A model generated the notes under the pieces. It ran no database searches. It worked only from the letters and a program-made list of their open reading frames with translations, and was not told where the DNA came from. A DNA stretch of 64,000 bases, taken from the NCBI RefSeq assembly GCF_003265705.1, contig NW_020312785.1, forward strand, positions 22,688,594 to 22,752,593, given 5' to 3'. The translations under genes and the position numbers were made by a program. This DNA is from Callorhinus ursinus (lineage: Eukaryota; Chordata; Mammalia; Carnivora; Otariidae). This document shows positions 11,730 to 23,759 of the stretch, piece after piece; position 1 is the stretch's first letter, and every line of letters starts with the position of its first letter.

Positions 11730-11957
11730 ATGTCCATACTACCCAATGCAACCTACAGATTCAATGTAAACCCCATCAAAGTTGCACTGGCATTTTTTTC
11801 AGATATAGAAAAAACAATCCTAAAATTTGTAGGGACCCATAAAAGACCCCAAATAGCCAAAGGTATCTTGAAAAAAAGAAACAAAGCTAGAGGCATCAGG
11901 CTTCCTGATTTCAAACCATCTATTTCAAGCTATCGTAATCAAAACAGAATGGCATAA
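11730..11957 (+). pseudogene. L1 ORF2 C-terminal fragment (broken)
   Basis: The 75-codon frame contains the C-terminal ORF2p-type segments [16 protein letters not shown] and [18 protein letters not shown], in the same orientation and order as the upstream RT fragment. It ends at an in-frame stop in 'cagaatggcataaaaacaga'. It is part of the same dead L1. Confidence 0.85.
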
Positions 11958-13775
11958 AAACAGACACATAGATTAATAGAACAGAAAAGAGTCCTGAAAG
12001 AAACCCATATATGCTCAATTAATTTATGACAAAGAAGCCAAGAATGGGTAATGAGGAAAAGATAGTCTCTTCAATAATGGTGTTGGGAAAGTGGATAACC
12101 ACATGCACAATAATGAAACTGGACCCCTAACTTACACAATACAAAAAATCAACTCAAAATAAATCAAAGCCTTGAACATAAGACCTGAATCCATCAAACT
12201 CCTAGGAAAAAAACATGGGAAGTAAGCCTTGTGGTATCGTTCTTGGTAATGATTTTTTGTACTTGATACCAAAAGCAAAGTCAAAAAAGCAAAACAAAAT
12301 AAAAATAAATAAATAAATAAACAAACAGGTCTACATCAAACTGAAAAGCTTCTGAACAAGAAAGAAAATCATAAGAAAATGAAAAGACAAGTTATGGAAT
12401 GGAGGAAAACCACATATCTGAAAAGCAGTTAAAATCCAAACTATACAAGAGACTCCTACAACATAATAGTGAAAAATAAAAAAATTAAAATTAAAAATTA
12501 AAAATGGACAAAGGACCTAATTAGACATTTTTTCAAAGAATAAATACTAATGGCCAATAGCTACATAAAAAGGTGCTCAATAATACCAATCATTAGGGAA
12601 ATGCAAATCAAAACCAAAATTAGATAGCATCTTAATCCTGTTAGGATAGCTATCATCAAAAAGACAAGAGATAAGAAATGTCAGGAAGAATGTGGAGAGA
12701 GGGATTCTTTACACGTTCTTGGTGGGAATATAATTGGTACAGCCACTATGGCAAATGGTATGGAGATTCCTCAAAAAATTAAAAATAGAACTACCATATA
12801 ATTCAAAAACCCACTTCTGGATATGTATCCAAAAGAAACAAAATCACGATCTCAAAGTGGTATCTATACTCCCATATTCACTGCAGCACTACTCACAATA
12901 GCCAAGGCACAGAAACAACCTAAGTATTCATCAATGGATGAATGGATCCAGAATTTATATATATATAATATTGTTCAACCTTAAAAAAAAAGGAAACTCT
13001 GCCTTTTGCAACAACATGGATGAAACTGGAGGACATTATGCTAAATGAAATAAGCCAGACAAAGACAAATATTATGTGGTATCACTTATATGTGGAATCT
13101 AAAAAAAAAAAAAAAAAAAAAGTCAAATGCATAGAACTAGTCTAATGGTAGTTGTCATGGGGCTGGGGTGTGGGGGGGAAATAGTGAGAGGAGGGTAAAA
13201 GGGTACAAAGTTCAGTTAGAAGATGAGTAACTTCTGAGTATCTAATGTATAACAGGTGACCATAGTTGATAATACCATATTGTATAATAGAAATGTGTGA
13301 AGAGATTACAACTTAAACGTTCTCATCCAAAAAAAAAAAAAATAGATAAATATGTGAGGTGATGGATGTGTTCATTAAGTCAGTGGTAGAAATCCTTTCG
13401 CAGTGTATAATGAATCCTCATGTACACTTTAAATATCTTACAATTTGCTTTGTCAATTATACCTCAATAAACATTCTAAAAAAGAGTCAGAAAGGCCGGG
13501 GTGCAGGTGACAGATTAATTTTTTCAACTGGAAAGAGTTCTTAGTGACCTCTATCATAAGTCTAGGGCAAAAGTTCAGAAGTGGAAGGAAAGAAAGGATA
13601 CTATCCCACAATGCAATGCAGTGATTTCTCAGTACACTCCTGAGTGTACACACATTAAGAGGAAGTACCCCCAACTGGTCTTACGCTATCCTTGTAAACA
13701 CTGCTGGGAGAGGTATCATTACTGACCAGACTCCCCTTTGTACTTGAAACAACCACAGATGGTTTGGATGTTCCA

Positions 13776-14003
13776 TCAGGGATTGGCAAACTGTAGCCCA
13801 TGGACCCATGGGCTCACTGTCTGTTTTTACAAGTAAAATGTTATTGGAACTCAGTCATAGCCATTCATTTGTTATTGCTAGTGTTGCCTTTGTTCTGTAA
13901 GCATACCTGAGTAGTTGAGACAGATCTTATGGCTCCCAAAATTGAAAATATTGACTATCTGGCCTGTTTGGGAAAAAGTTTGTGTACCCTTGCTCTAAGG
14001 TGC
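13776..14003 (+). mobile_element. hAT-Charlie-type MITE (MER3/MER58-like), near complete
   Basis: 'gggattggcaaactgtagcc', 'ctgtttttacaagtaaaatg', 'ttattggaactcagtcatag', 'ttgagacagatcttatggct' and 'aaaaagtttgtgtacccttg' are in consensus order. Both ends show the GGCAAACT / AAGTTTG.G.ACCC inverted-terminal-repeat logic of this family. Confidence 0.8.
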
Positions 14004-15840
14004 TGTAGGAGGGCAAGGCTGGAAGACGTGGGACCAGGGTAGGGAAGTAGTGCTAAGGGTGTGGAGAGATGGCAGCATGTATGTGTGGTTGTAGTTGGTA
14101 TTGTGGCTGTAGTGATTGTAGTTAAACAATGGGAAAGGAGAAGTGATCACAGGGAATTCAGAGTGGATCTATTTTCAGATTTGAGGCCAACTCTTCTGTC
14201 ATTTGCTTGTTGCAGAAAATTATTTCTTGGCTTACTTTCTTTAATAAAGCTTTATTTTGTGGCAACATGCTTACAATGCTGGGGTCATCTGAAAGATTTT
14301 ATTTGATATCCAGCTGGAAATCTGAGCCAAGACTAAGGAGACCTTCTTAAAAGGTAGTCTGTCTCAGACTCTATTCTCTTTAAAATATCATGTGTGTATG
14401 GGTGTGTGTTTTAAAGCTATTTCTCAGACACTGTCCCAATAGTACATATATATGTGGATCTAGATGAAAGTGTGTAATTTATTACAAGGTATATGCTGCC
14501 TGACCATACATAGGGGCACTGTCATCTACGCATCTCTTGGTCCTGACAAATCCCGAAGGACCAAATACCACCATTCTGTCCACTTCAAAGTTCCTCTGAA
14601 TTCTTACTGTTCAGATTACAGGGGTGGCTAAATCCCCTTTTCCATTTGCTTGTCTTTTGTCTGTTTTCACAGTCCTCCTGGCTGTGTAATCACTCATTCT
14701 CTCTCATTCATCACAGCTTTTCCTGGTCCTGACTACACTATCTCCCCATTTTTGTCACGGTGCACTGGTACATTACAAATACAATTAAACCTCTTATGGT
14801 ACTGCAGCTTTTGGCCAACACATCCCAGCTTCAAGGTTGAAAGATTTCTGATATTACCTCTGATATCACTTCTTTCCCATTTATCGGCAGTGCCCGGACT
14901 AATGCAGTAGTGTTGCATTAATTAAAGGAAGCATCTAGTAATACTGCTGTTTTTGCCAGTCTGACACTGAATTGGGAGCCTGATGCCTGCTCGTGTTTTA
15001 AGAACCATTTATCACCCATGTCATCCCAAAGCAGCCAGCTGTCTGAGCCAAGCCTCATTTGCATTTCATCAACCACGGGCTCTCTTTCCCCATTTCATTC
15101 TCAAGTCTTTGTATAGCAGCTCCAGTTTTTTTTTAAAGCACACTTTTCAAAGAAGAAGCTTAGCTAAAATTAGTATGCTACGTAGAAAGATGATTTGAAT
15201 ACCAGACACAAATCTCCACAACGATTGTGGCCAAAATAAGGAACAGAGACTGTGTATTGGATTTGCTCTTTCTCTTGGGGAGGTGGGGCGAGTTGTAAGG
15301 ACTGCCCCACTCCCCACCGTTATCACGTGAATCTCATCAATATTCAGACTCAATAGCAAACATAAAGATTCAATTTCACTTCTGTTTATGAAAACAATTT
15401 TTACAGTAACAAATGAAATGCATTTGATCCAATTTCATCCTTCATTTTGTACATGGCCCACTGTTCTCATCACTGTCTCCAATTGCACACTGTGGAGCCT
15501 TTTTTTCGACCCACCAAAGCTTTTTAAAGATATATCTTCACAATGGCTCAAAATTTCCCAAACCAGAGAAAATCAACTCATGAAACTGCATTTTGCAACT
15601 ATTTTGTAATAAGTTTTGTGCTTGTCTTCATAATTCTGAAACCTGTGTAATTAATGCACACATTTTCCTTTTTCATATGTAAGACTTTGACATATCATTC
15701 TTTTCTATTTATTTATCCACTTCTAATACCTCTTGAGAAAATTTAGGTTTTTTTTTCCCTTTCAAAGCAAAATAATACTTCTCCATTTCCCTGAATCATC
15801 TTCATAATACATATCTTTTCATTAAGTTTATGCAGAGTTC
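14004..15840. other. Unassigned, repeat-poor stretch
   Basis: I see no confident mobile element. 14500-14940 is less A/T-rich than its surroundings and has a moderately complex, unique look, with a homeodomain-like core at 'gcattaattaaagg' (about 14915-14928). Short frames at 14650-14910, 14983-15198 and 15388-15609 lack recognisable products. Confidence 0.45.
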
Positions 15841-15869
15841 TGTATGTGTGTGTGCATGTGTGTGTGTGC

Positions 15870-15901
<32 letters not shown>

Positions 15902-15921
15902 GTGGAGAGAGAGAGAGAGAT
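15841..15921. repeat. Compound microsatellite (TG)n-(TGTATG)n-(GA)n
   Basis: Imperfect TG dinucleotides with periodic A and C interruptions up to about 15904, then (GA)8. Typical compound STR. Confidence 0.93.
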
Positions 15922-17169
15922 TATGTTAACTCACTGTGCATAGACTTGCCCACTCTCAATGTTTTGCCTAAACTGAATCTCTGGTGATCATTTTAAGGGG
16001 TAATCATACCCTTTTATGTTCTTGCTTCTTAACCCAGATGGTCAACAACAGTGGACACCTGTCTCTTACTGAGACCATATGATAAAGGTCATTTAACAGC
16101 CTTTCCTGGTAATGCTCTGTAGTCCCTGCGGGTTTGGTTTCAGATTCCATTCAGTGGCCTAGAAACTTGAAAGCTCTGTATCTATAACTAATCCTTTGGG
16201 ATTTTTAGTCCTCAATAGGTAATTATTTCAACAAGTTTCTCTCTGAAAAGAAAGCAGTCTTTTGGAATTCCTATTAAATTGAATAGGAAAATAAAAACTT
16301 TGTATATACTAATGTTAGTTTACACCCAAAGCATATTTTAAAATTAACATGATTTAAATTTTAGTCAGCTACACATTCCACAAATACTCTTTAATAAACT
16401 CTGTAATAGGTTCTAATTTGATTTTAGGATAAGTGTTTTTTGATTTAATAGTATGTACTTGATAATCTTTCAATCTGTTCTCAAAACACCTTGCATTTTT
16501 AAAGCAGCAAAATGTGTTTCAGGAGGGAAAATTATGTTCTAGAATCCTTTCTAATTTAACCAGGATACTATAATTTATTGCATAAACAATATGAGTTTAT
16601 TTTCCATTGACTTGAAAATCCCATGTTGATAACACTGAAGTGACATTTATCATTTAAATAGTAAACCAGTTTCCTGTAGCTTATGTGTTGCCATATATTC
16701 ACAAAGATTAATTTATTCTTTTATGTTTTTTTCCTGTCTTCTTCTAGTGCTTTTATTTTCTATCTATTTCCCTTCAGATTTATGAACTAAGACCTTAATG
16801 CTTGAAGTTGAAACTTTCTCCCTTGGCTTTCACACTTGTAAATCTTTTTACATTACAACACTTCCTGCCATATCGAAGGATATTAAAATACGTTCACATT
16901 TGTATAGATGGATTGTTTCATTAATAACATTTTTGTAAACATTTTTCCTTTCACTACTTTAATTTGCTTTTGTATTTTTTCATGATCCATGCAATATCAT
17001 GGGGAATAAAGGCTTCTGACATCAAGAAGAATGGATTTAATGAAACCAGATTTTTTCATTTCTGAGTAGATTATTGTCTCTTTTTAGCAAAAAACATAAT
17101 AAAAGTCTAATGGAAGATGTCTACTGGTGGTCAAATGGATTGTTTTAAACACTAATTGAGTATGTATGT
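15922..17169. other. Unassigned A/T-rich stretch
   Basis: No open frame of note and no repeat I can name. Composition is A/T-rich with several TAATTT and TTTAAA cores. Confidence 0.5.
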
Positions 17170-17345
17170 GGAGTCATTTTTTTCAGATAAATTTTTGTTT
17201 TAGAATTGTTTTGGAATGACAGAAAAGTTATAAATATAGCACAGAGAACTCCCATTTACCCCACACCCAGTTTCCTCTCTTATAAACAACTGACATTTGA
17301 TAGGGTAATTTTGCCACACTAAGGAATCAATATTGATATACTAAA
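17170..17345 (-). mobile_element. Old L1 (L1M-type) fragment, antisense
   Basis: 'gaatgacagaaaagttataa', 'cacagagaactcccatttac' and 'cccacacccagtttcctctc' match an abundant L1M-derived block in reverse. It is followed by 'aggaatcaatattgatatac'. Family assignment is from memory. Confidence 0.5.
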
Positions 17346-17534
17346 TTGACTTAAGTCTGTACTTTATTGAAACAGATTTTCTTAGTTTTTTTTTTTTTTT
17401 AACCAAATGTCACAGGACCATTCAATAAGAGAAAAATTTCATGGTGTATATCTATAAGTTGACCACCTCCAAGAAAGGAGGGTGGGTGGTGTTTAAGAGT
17501 CTATCTGGAAAAAAAGAGTCTGTCTGAGCTGGAA

Positions 17535-17760
17535 TTTTGAAGTTCACAGTTCTAACCTAAATCCATTAGCCATGTGATCTTAGTCAAGATACTTTGTCTC
17601 TCTGTCTTAATCCCTTTATGTAAATGTGAGTAAAACAATAATGCTTCTCTCCCAGAGTGGTATTGAGCATTCAATTAAATGTTGCAGATAAAAGTTCTTA
17701 ATGCAGCATCTGGAACATATTAAGTTCTCAATAAATGTACTCAATAAATGTTGGCTATTT
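17535..17760 (+). mobile_element. MIR, near full length
   Basis: 'agccatgtgatcttagtcaa' (MIR 'agctgtgtgaccttgggcaa'), 'ctttgtctctctgtctta', then 'tgagcattcaattaaatgtt' and the tail 'ttctcaataaatgtactcaa'. The tail is partly duplicated (ctcaataaatgt occurs twice, at about 17727 and 17739). Confidence 0.75.
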
Positions 17761-18088
17761 TTCACTATATTGCTAAATTTGAAGGCTGGGGAAAAGGTAG
17801 TAGCCTGAGAGTGTTCAGAATGACAGAATGTTTGTGTTGCTTCAGACTGATCAGTATCTTCACACACACAACGAATATTCACCTCATTTTCAGGTATAGG
17901 TCACCAGAGGAGATACCTGATCTACCGAATGGCCCAACAGGTATCCAGCAGTGAAAAACAAGTTAGAAAGGGAAAATCCTATTCTAGCTGGTTTGGCTAT
18001 AATTGTGGCTGAGTTTTTCACTTTTAGTAAAATAATAGTGATGTTTTGATCTTTGAAGTTTACTCTTCTCAAAACATCTAGGGATTGT

Positions 18089-18720
18089 TGTGAAACAGGG
18101 AAACTAAAGAGACCCCATGAAAAGCTGCTTTATTCCCTCCTTTTCCTGCTTCCATTCTTGCTAGGACCCACACCCCCACTTTCTACACACACCAAATAGA
18201 ACAGTAATGTATGTCCTTGTAAAGGCCAAGGATTTCATGATTTCTTTGGAGTCTTCCAGCACAATAGATAACATCTAGGGAGTGACCAGATGGAGTCACT
18301 GAGAATGTTTTCTAAGACCACGGACTCATCAAGACCCCTGGCTCCAGGGCGTATGTAACTTACGGAGGACACTAAACACTCACCTTTGTTCCTAGATTCC
18401 TGAGAAGACATATGCACTGGACCACCATCCTCAATAAAAACCGTGGGCCCCAAGCAAAAAGACTTCCTTTCCTCTCCCCTCAACTTCCGCTCCCCTCCTC
18501 CCCTCCCTTTCCCTCTCTCCTCTCCGGTCTCCAAGATGCTCTGTCTCTATCTATACTCTCTTAAGGTCTTCAATAAACTCTACTTACTTCCTTTTGGCTC
18601 AAGTTTCATTTCCATCCTATGCAAAGCCAAAGGACACTGTTGGCTGATCCTGTGGAACCCCCTCTGGGTCTTTGGAACCAGCCAGCCTATTCAGTTGTGG
18701 AAATGAATATTAAAATTTCT
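18089..18720 (+). mobile_element. Probable endogenous-retrovirus-type LTR (family not identified)
   Basis: A C-rich, less A/T-rich block has LTR-like architecture: a pyrimidine-rich segment (about 18460-18530, CCCCTCC repeats) followed by 'ttcaataaactctacttact' (AATAAA at 18572-18577) and then a short unique segment. It has no open retroviral frame. Boundaries and class are inferred from composition and signals only. Confidence 0.4.
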
Positions 18721-18729
18721 GACAAAATG

Positions 18730-20124
18730 TGGAAAGATTTTTTTTTTCTCCAGTAAAGACTGTGAGAGTAGCTACTTTGCCTTATACATAGAGGAAAGTG
18801 TGGTCCAGGCATTCCCCAAAATCTACCATGAATGAACAAGTCTTTAAATTTACTACTGTCTTGCTATTTGTAACATAGAGGCTCAGAAAAAGATCTTCTT
18901 AAAAAAGCAAACAAAAAACTACCTTTGTTTGAGGAAATAAGAGAAAAAACAAAATAAAAAGAACCAAAACAAGAGTTTTAACCGGTAGTTTTGACAACGG
19001 CATCAGATTGAAGGATGCAAACGTAGATTAGTTTTAATTCATCAAAAATCAAAGAACAGTTATAGTTAACAATGAGTCAAAAAAAATGGTGTGTGCATTG
19101 TGGGGAGGGAATTAGGCAGGGATTCAATAGCCATTCAGACATTTTTCCAACAGCAAGATCTTTACAAATTGTGCATTGGGAATAAAGATTTATAAATTAA
19201 GAAACCCAATATACAGTCTACATTAGGGTAAATGCTGCTCTGTGCACACCGATGGCCATTTGAGCATGGCTTTGTGCCTTGTCAGTCATCACACTGGGTG
19301 ATAGAAATAATAAGAATGCACATGAGGCATTGTGCTAATGATAATACTACCAAAAAGAGCAAAAGAAAGGCCATTACTTTTAAGTAAAACCTAACATAAT
19401 CAAACATTATTCATATTTAGATTTTATAACTATACATTTATAACTGTAAAGAAGAACCTATATTATTAAAATTTCTGTAGTTGAAAAAAAAACTTGTTAT
19501 TGCAAATCTGAATTTCTCTAGCCTGTAAATTGACTTCATATGAGTTGATTATTATTATTATTATTATTTGGCAACATAGAATAGACATTTTATAAACAGT
19601 AAGGATGTGTTCTGATTAAACCATAGTATGAGACCCACACTTTTTTTTAAAAAATATGTATATCCCTTCTCAGTCTTTTCTCAAAATACCGTCTTTACAA
19701 ATCAACACAAATCTCTTCTACCAACTTCTCCCCAGAACACCTCATAGTCAATCAATATCCTTAAACTTGATACAGAATGTTAAATTAGTATTATCATTGG
19801 AAGTCACTGTGAGTTAGTCAACATCAGAAAGAATTTCAGGAGCAGTATGCATCATATGGACCTGATTGTTATTTGTAAGACATTGAAAAAGTTGTCAGAT
19901 TTTACCAATTTATAAATTCATTAATATTTTGTTAATGGATATGAACAACTTAAAGTATCACTTCGATTTACACTTCTTTGGGAAAACCAAAGAATGAAAT
20001 GATATGATAGTAATAAGCACATGATCATCTGTCATTCGTACTTTATGATTTTCAAAGCACTTCTCTATTCATTATTATTATCAATATTATTATTATTTTA
20101 TTTGTTATTTCATGCATAGATGAA
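18730..20124. other. Unassigned A/T-rich stretch
   Basis: No gene or clear repeat. There is a (TTA)n run near 19548-19567 and another TTA-rich patch near 20070-20100. A short MIR-like core, 'tttcaaagcacttctctatt', is at about 20050. Confidence 0.5.
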
Positions 20125-20196
20125 ATTTTCAATGCTTTATGCATAGATAAATTAATAATAACTGAACATTGTTGGCATATGGCTTCCAGACACAGT
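20125..20196 (+). repeat. 72-bp dispersed direct repeat, copy 1
   Basis: This segment is identical at all 72 positions to 21482-21553 in the same orientation. It starts at 'attttcaatgctttatgc' and ends 'cttccagacacagt'. The flanks differ immediately on both sides. It is not a SINE, L1, L2 or MIR piece I recognise. Confidence 0.95.
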
Positions 20197-21481
20197 GAGT
20201 ATGCAGTATTCCAGTGGTTAGGTCTTCAGGTGTCACATAGAGTGGAGACTCCATTCTACCATTAGTTTAAGTTACTTAACTGTTCATTTCCCCCTCTCCT
20301 TCCTTCACTACTTAAAATCCCAATCTTGGGTTCTAAACTACACATATATTTTTTTCACAAGTAGTTGTACCTGCAAAAGAATTGTACTACACAAATCTAC
20401 CTATTAAAGTTGTGGAGGGATAGACACAGAGCCATTAACACCGATTATCTTAGTGCAGGAGGGATTTGAGGAGGCAGAAGATAAGGGAAATGAGATTATT
20501 TTTCTCCCTATACAATTTTACCATATTTGTGCGGATACAAGCCTCATGTATTATTTGTAATGAAACACCAAAAGTACTAAAATGCTCATGTATTTAATGT
20601 ACTGTAAAAGAAATATAAAATCACAAATACAAACATTTAATTTATTCCTCAGATTATTGATCCTGATAAAGGTCAAGCCATTCAAAACTTGTATGGAGAT
20701 ATTTAAACAAAAAATTATAGAAAAAGGAAAAATATTGAATGCATTTTTCTTTATTATGTAATCACTGTTGATAGATTGAAAGCATCTAATTTATAGCTCC
20801 TGAATTAAATCTGATCTTTTCTTGGAGAGTAGTGAGGAGTGGTGAGGATGGATAGGGAACAGAGTATGTTTTGAAAGATAAAATTTAGAGAAGCTTAATT
20901 TAAAAGCTCCTTGTGTATCAAATAGATATTAAATATAATTTTCATGATTTTAATATGTGAATCTGAACTAGCATATGGACAAAGTTTCTTTTAAGTTGCA
21001 CATGGGTTTAAAATGTAGGGGAAAAAGATCACTTGGCAAATATGGTTTTGGTTTTGAAAAACTTCCAAATGTTTAAAAAGTAGTTTTCAAATCAACCATC
21101 CATATGCATCCAGGTTTTCTCATCCTCACTATTGAAGGATAAAAAGAACCAGAATTGGGGCAAAATGGTTGGAGATGAGATACATATGCTGTAAAACTAA
21201 AAATCAGTTGATACTCCAAGGAATTGGTTAAAAAAATAAATTTGGTCCTTATGGCAACTTTACCGAAAGAATCTAACACTTTTATTCTTAGCGATTTAGG
21301 ATCATGGATGATATTAATCTGTCACAAAATGATCCTATGACCATTTCCAGAAATGGAAAAATGCAGAAATAGAAAATGTGTATAATATTGCTATTTTATT
21401 TTGTTCCAAGTCCTGTTACTATCTGTGGAAAGCAATGTTCCAAGGGAATGAACATTTAGATGAATTATGACATGGAATATC
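20197..21481. other. Unassigned stretch between the 72-bp copies
   Basis: 1285 bp of A/T-rich DNA with no gene or repeat I can support. The 68-codon minus-strand frame at 21073-21279 has no recognisable domain. Confidence 0.5.
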
Positions 21482-21553
21482 ATTTTCAATGCTTTATGCA
21501 TAGATAAATTAATAATAACTGAACATTGTTGGCATATGGCTTCCAGACACAGT
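21482..21553 (+). repeat. 72-bp dispersed direct repeat, copy 2
   Basis: Identical to 20125-20196, displaced by 1357 bp. It follows 'gacatggaatatc' and precedes 'aaagtttccctc', neither of which is present at copy 1. Confidence 0.95.
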
Positions 21554-22800
21554 AAAGTTTCCCTCATAACATCTGAAAGCTAAAAATATGTGTATGCCTA
21601 CTTTTTAAAAAATATAAAGACATTAAGTTTTGTCAAATAGTTATTTTGAAATGTTATTTTAAAATAAGAAGTTATAGTTTTAATTACTTTTTTCAAAATA
21701 AGAAGCCATATTTGGGGAATTAGTTATCGATTGTTTTTTCCAAATAATGGATAAAGTGTATTTTGTTTTTTTATTTTTGTTTTAGATGAATTTACATATA
21801 CTGATGCAAAACAAATTAGTTGGCTACAAATCAAATATGGGTAGTGTCAATAATTCCCAAACATCGAATAATATTCAGTGAACTTCCATATATTCCTTTG
21901 ATGGTTCATTATTAAATTAAGAAATAAACACACCATTTTCCTATTATTTTGCCTCTGTTGATTTCTTTCATTTTCACTACCTATACCAAGTAACAGGCAA
22001 GTGTGACCACAGGCATTTGGTTAGTTTCCTAATTCTTTTTAGCAAATTTCTTTTTTTGTCATTTTAATTATGTAGAATTTTCAGAAGTCAGTGAATATAG
22101 ATCCTATAGTAACACTCATATTCATATTTGGGAAACACAAGATTATTATCTTTTAGTCATCCAACATCAAATGTACTGACAGGTAAATTGGATGAAGAAA
22201 GTAATATTTTAGCTTAAGAATGAGACTTCAATCACAAAATATATTTTATAGTACCAGGTACGTGACCCTTCTATACATTCACATTTTGGTTATTGTTGTA
22301 CCTTTTTTGTACTTTTTCTCTTCGAAGAGTGTGAATAAAAGTGTCTTCATATTTATTCATCATATTTTCTACTGTAGAACCACCTACAAATACATTTTCT
22401 AGAATATATTAAGGGAAAAAAAGCAAAGAAACTACACGGCATCAAAATATAGGTAAGTGTCTGGGAGGATGAGATAGTACATGTAGTTCAGATTATCCTA
22501 TGCATGTACAAGGAGCCCGAAGTAGTGCTCATCAATAAACTCACTTGGGACAGAGACATGGTCAAGTGATGCATCCTTTTTATCTCTTTTTAAAGCAATA
22601 CGTGGATCTTTGGATGAGAGGCATGGCATGCAGAAGAGAAGCGTGGAGTGCAGTCTAAATGGTAGGTCTGATTTCAGTGTTTCAATGTTCTTATACTACA
22701 TTTTAAGGCCCCCTACATTCTCAGTATAATCACAAATACACTTATTTTTCTCAACTCTCATTCACCACATCCCTCTCTCTTTCATACCTACACCCCAGCT
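21554..22800. other. Unassigned A/T-rich stretch
   Basis: No coding or repeat signal I can support. Near 22590-22660 the G content rises (purine-rich 'ggatgagaggcatggcatgc'), without any identifiable element. Confidence 0.45.
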
Positions 22801-22807
22801 GCACTGC

Positions 22808-22890
22808 CCCGGACTATAAGCTCCATCAACACAGGACTTTATTTGTCAGTTTCTCTCCTATGTGATGGTGGACTTGGTACCGTTCTAGTA
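22808..22890 (+). mobile_element. L2 LINE 3'-end relic
   Basis: 'ccggactataagctccatca' and 'acaggactttatttgtcagt' match the L2 3' block 'tagactgtaagctccatgagggcagg'. Short and diverged. Confidence 0.55.
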
Positions 22891-22894
22891 TGTA

Positions 22895-23365
22895 GGCACT
22901 TGTTCCTCTTATCTATTGATCTTGCAACATGTTACCCTAAAACTTAGTGGCTTAAAACAAAAACATTTTGCTCATGAATATACTTTATGGGCAGATTAAG
23001 AATTGGTGAGATTGGCTTGCTTCCACTTCATATGGCACCAGCTGGTGCAATTTGACTGGGGCATGAGGATACATGTCAAACATGGTTTATTCCCATGGCT
23101 TATAAGTGGGTACTGGCCATCAGCTTGGAACTAAGCTGGGGTTGTTGCGCCTTCATTTCTTTCCACATGGGGCTCTTTACGTTGCTGCTTGAAGTTCTTT
23201 ACACTGTGGGAGTTGAGTTTCAAAAGTAGGTATTTCAAAAGACAGGAAATAGAAGCTGCCAGTCTCTTAAAGGTTAGGCCCAGAAACTAGCACAGTATAA
23301 TTTTTGCTATATTCTATTAATCAAAGCAGAGTCCTCTTAGACTCAAGGGAAGGAGTATCAAAAAT
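22895..23365 (-). mobile_element. MLT1-class MaLR solo LTR, antisense
   Basis: Left end 'tctattgatcttgcaacatg', 'ccctaaaacttagtggctta' and 'aaacaaaaacattttgctca' is the reverse complement of the LTR end seen at 4057 and 6212. The right side has 'attctattaatcaaagcaga' and 'gactcaaggga', as in the antisense LTR body. No internal region accompanies it. Confidence 0.6.
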
Positions 23366-23459
23366 TTGTTAACAATCTTTAGTCTTTAACGGAGAAGCTT
23401 AAAAATTATTGAGTGAATAATTATTCAACATTTCCAAATATTTCTTGCATTTCCCACAT

Positions 23460-23735
23460 CCCTGTGGCCCTGCTTCTCTATTCATCCTTCAATGGGTGAC
23501 TTTATATCTCTTAATCCTTCGAGGAATGCCTTTCTACCAACTCTACATGTCAATGTCTTAAACACTACCACCATGAAATTAGTCATATTCTCTTTTTCTT
23601 TTTTTGTATGTGTATATGTGTGTATTTAATTACTTTATTATCACTAATCACAATCTGGTTTGCTAAATTATTGAGTATGTGCCTACCTCTCTCATTAGAC
23701 TTTGGACTTCCTAAAGTTACTGTTCCAGTCTGTAG
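23460..23735 (+). mobile_element. L2 LINE 3'-part relic
   Basis: 'aggaatgcctttctaccaac' and later 'tctctcattagactttggac' and 'ttcctaaagttactgt' follow the layout of the L2 3' end, interrupted by TG- and TTA-rich sequence near 23605-23640. Low identity. Confidence 0.4.
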
Positions 23736-23759
23736 ATATACTTAAATTAATGGAAAAAT

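Larger units (their letters stand above)
10503..13490 (+). mobile_element. 5'-truncated old LINE-1 with ORF2 relic and 3' UTR
   Basis: About 3 kb of L1 in sense orientation. It starts within the reverse transcriptase part of ORF2 and runs through the L1 landmarks 'agaatgtggagagagggatt', 'cccatattcactgcagcact', 'aacatggatgaaactggagg' and 'atgctaaatgaaataagcca'. It ends in a G-rich 3' UTR and 'tcaattatacctcaataaac'. A full L1 is 6-7 kb, so about half is missing. Many stops and frameshifts make it dead. The AAAT runs and the (A)n at about 13102 are internal microsatellites. The 3' UTR resembles the older mammalian L1MA/L1MB type, not the young carnivore L1 at 63841. Confidence 0.93.

Noticed and set aside
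18433..18577. Two AATAAA signals as a gene 3' end
   Set aside because: They sit in a probable LTR with a C-rich body. No upstream coding sequence is visible.
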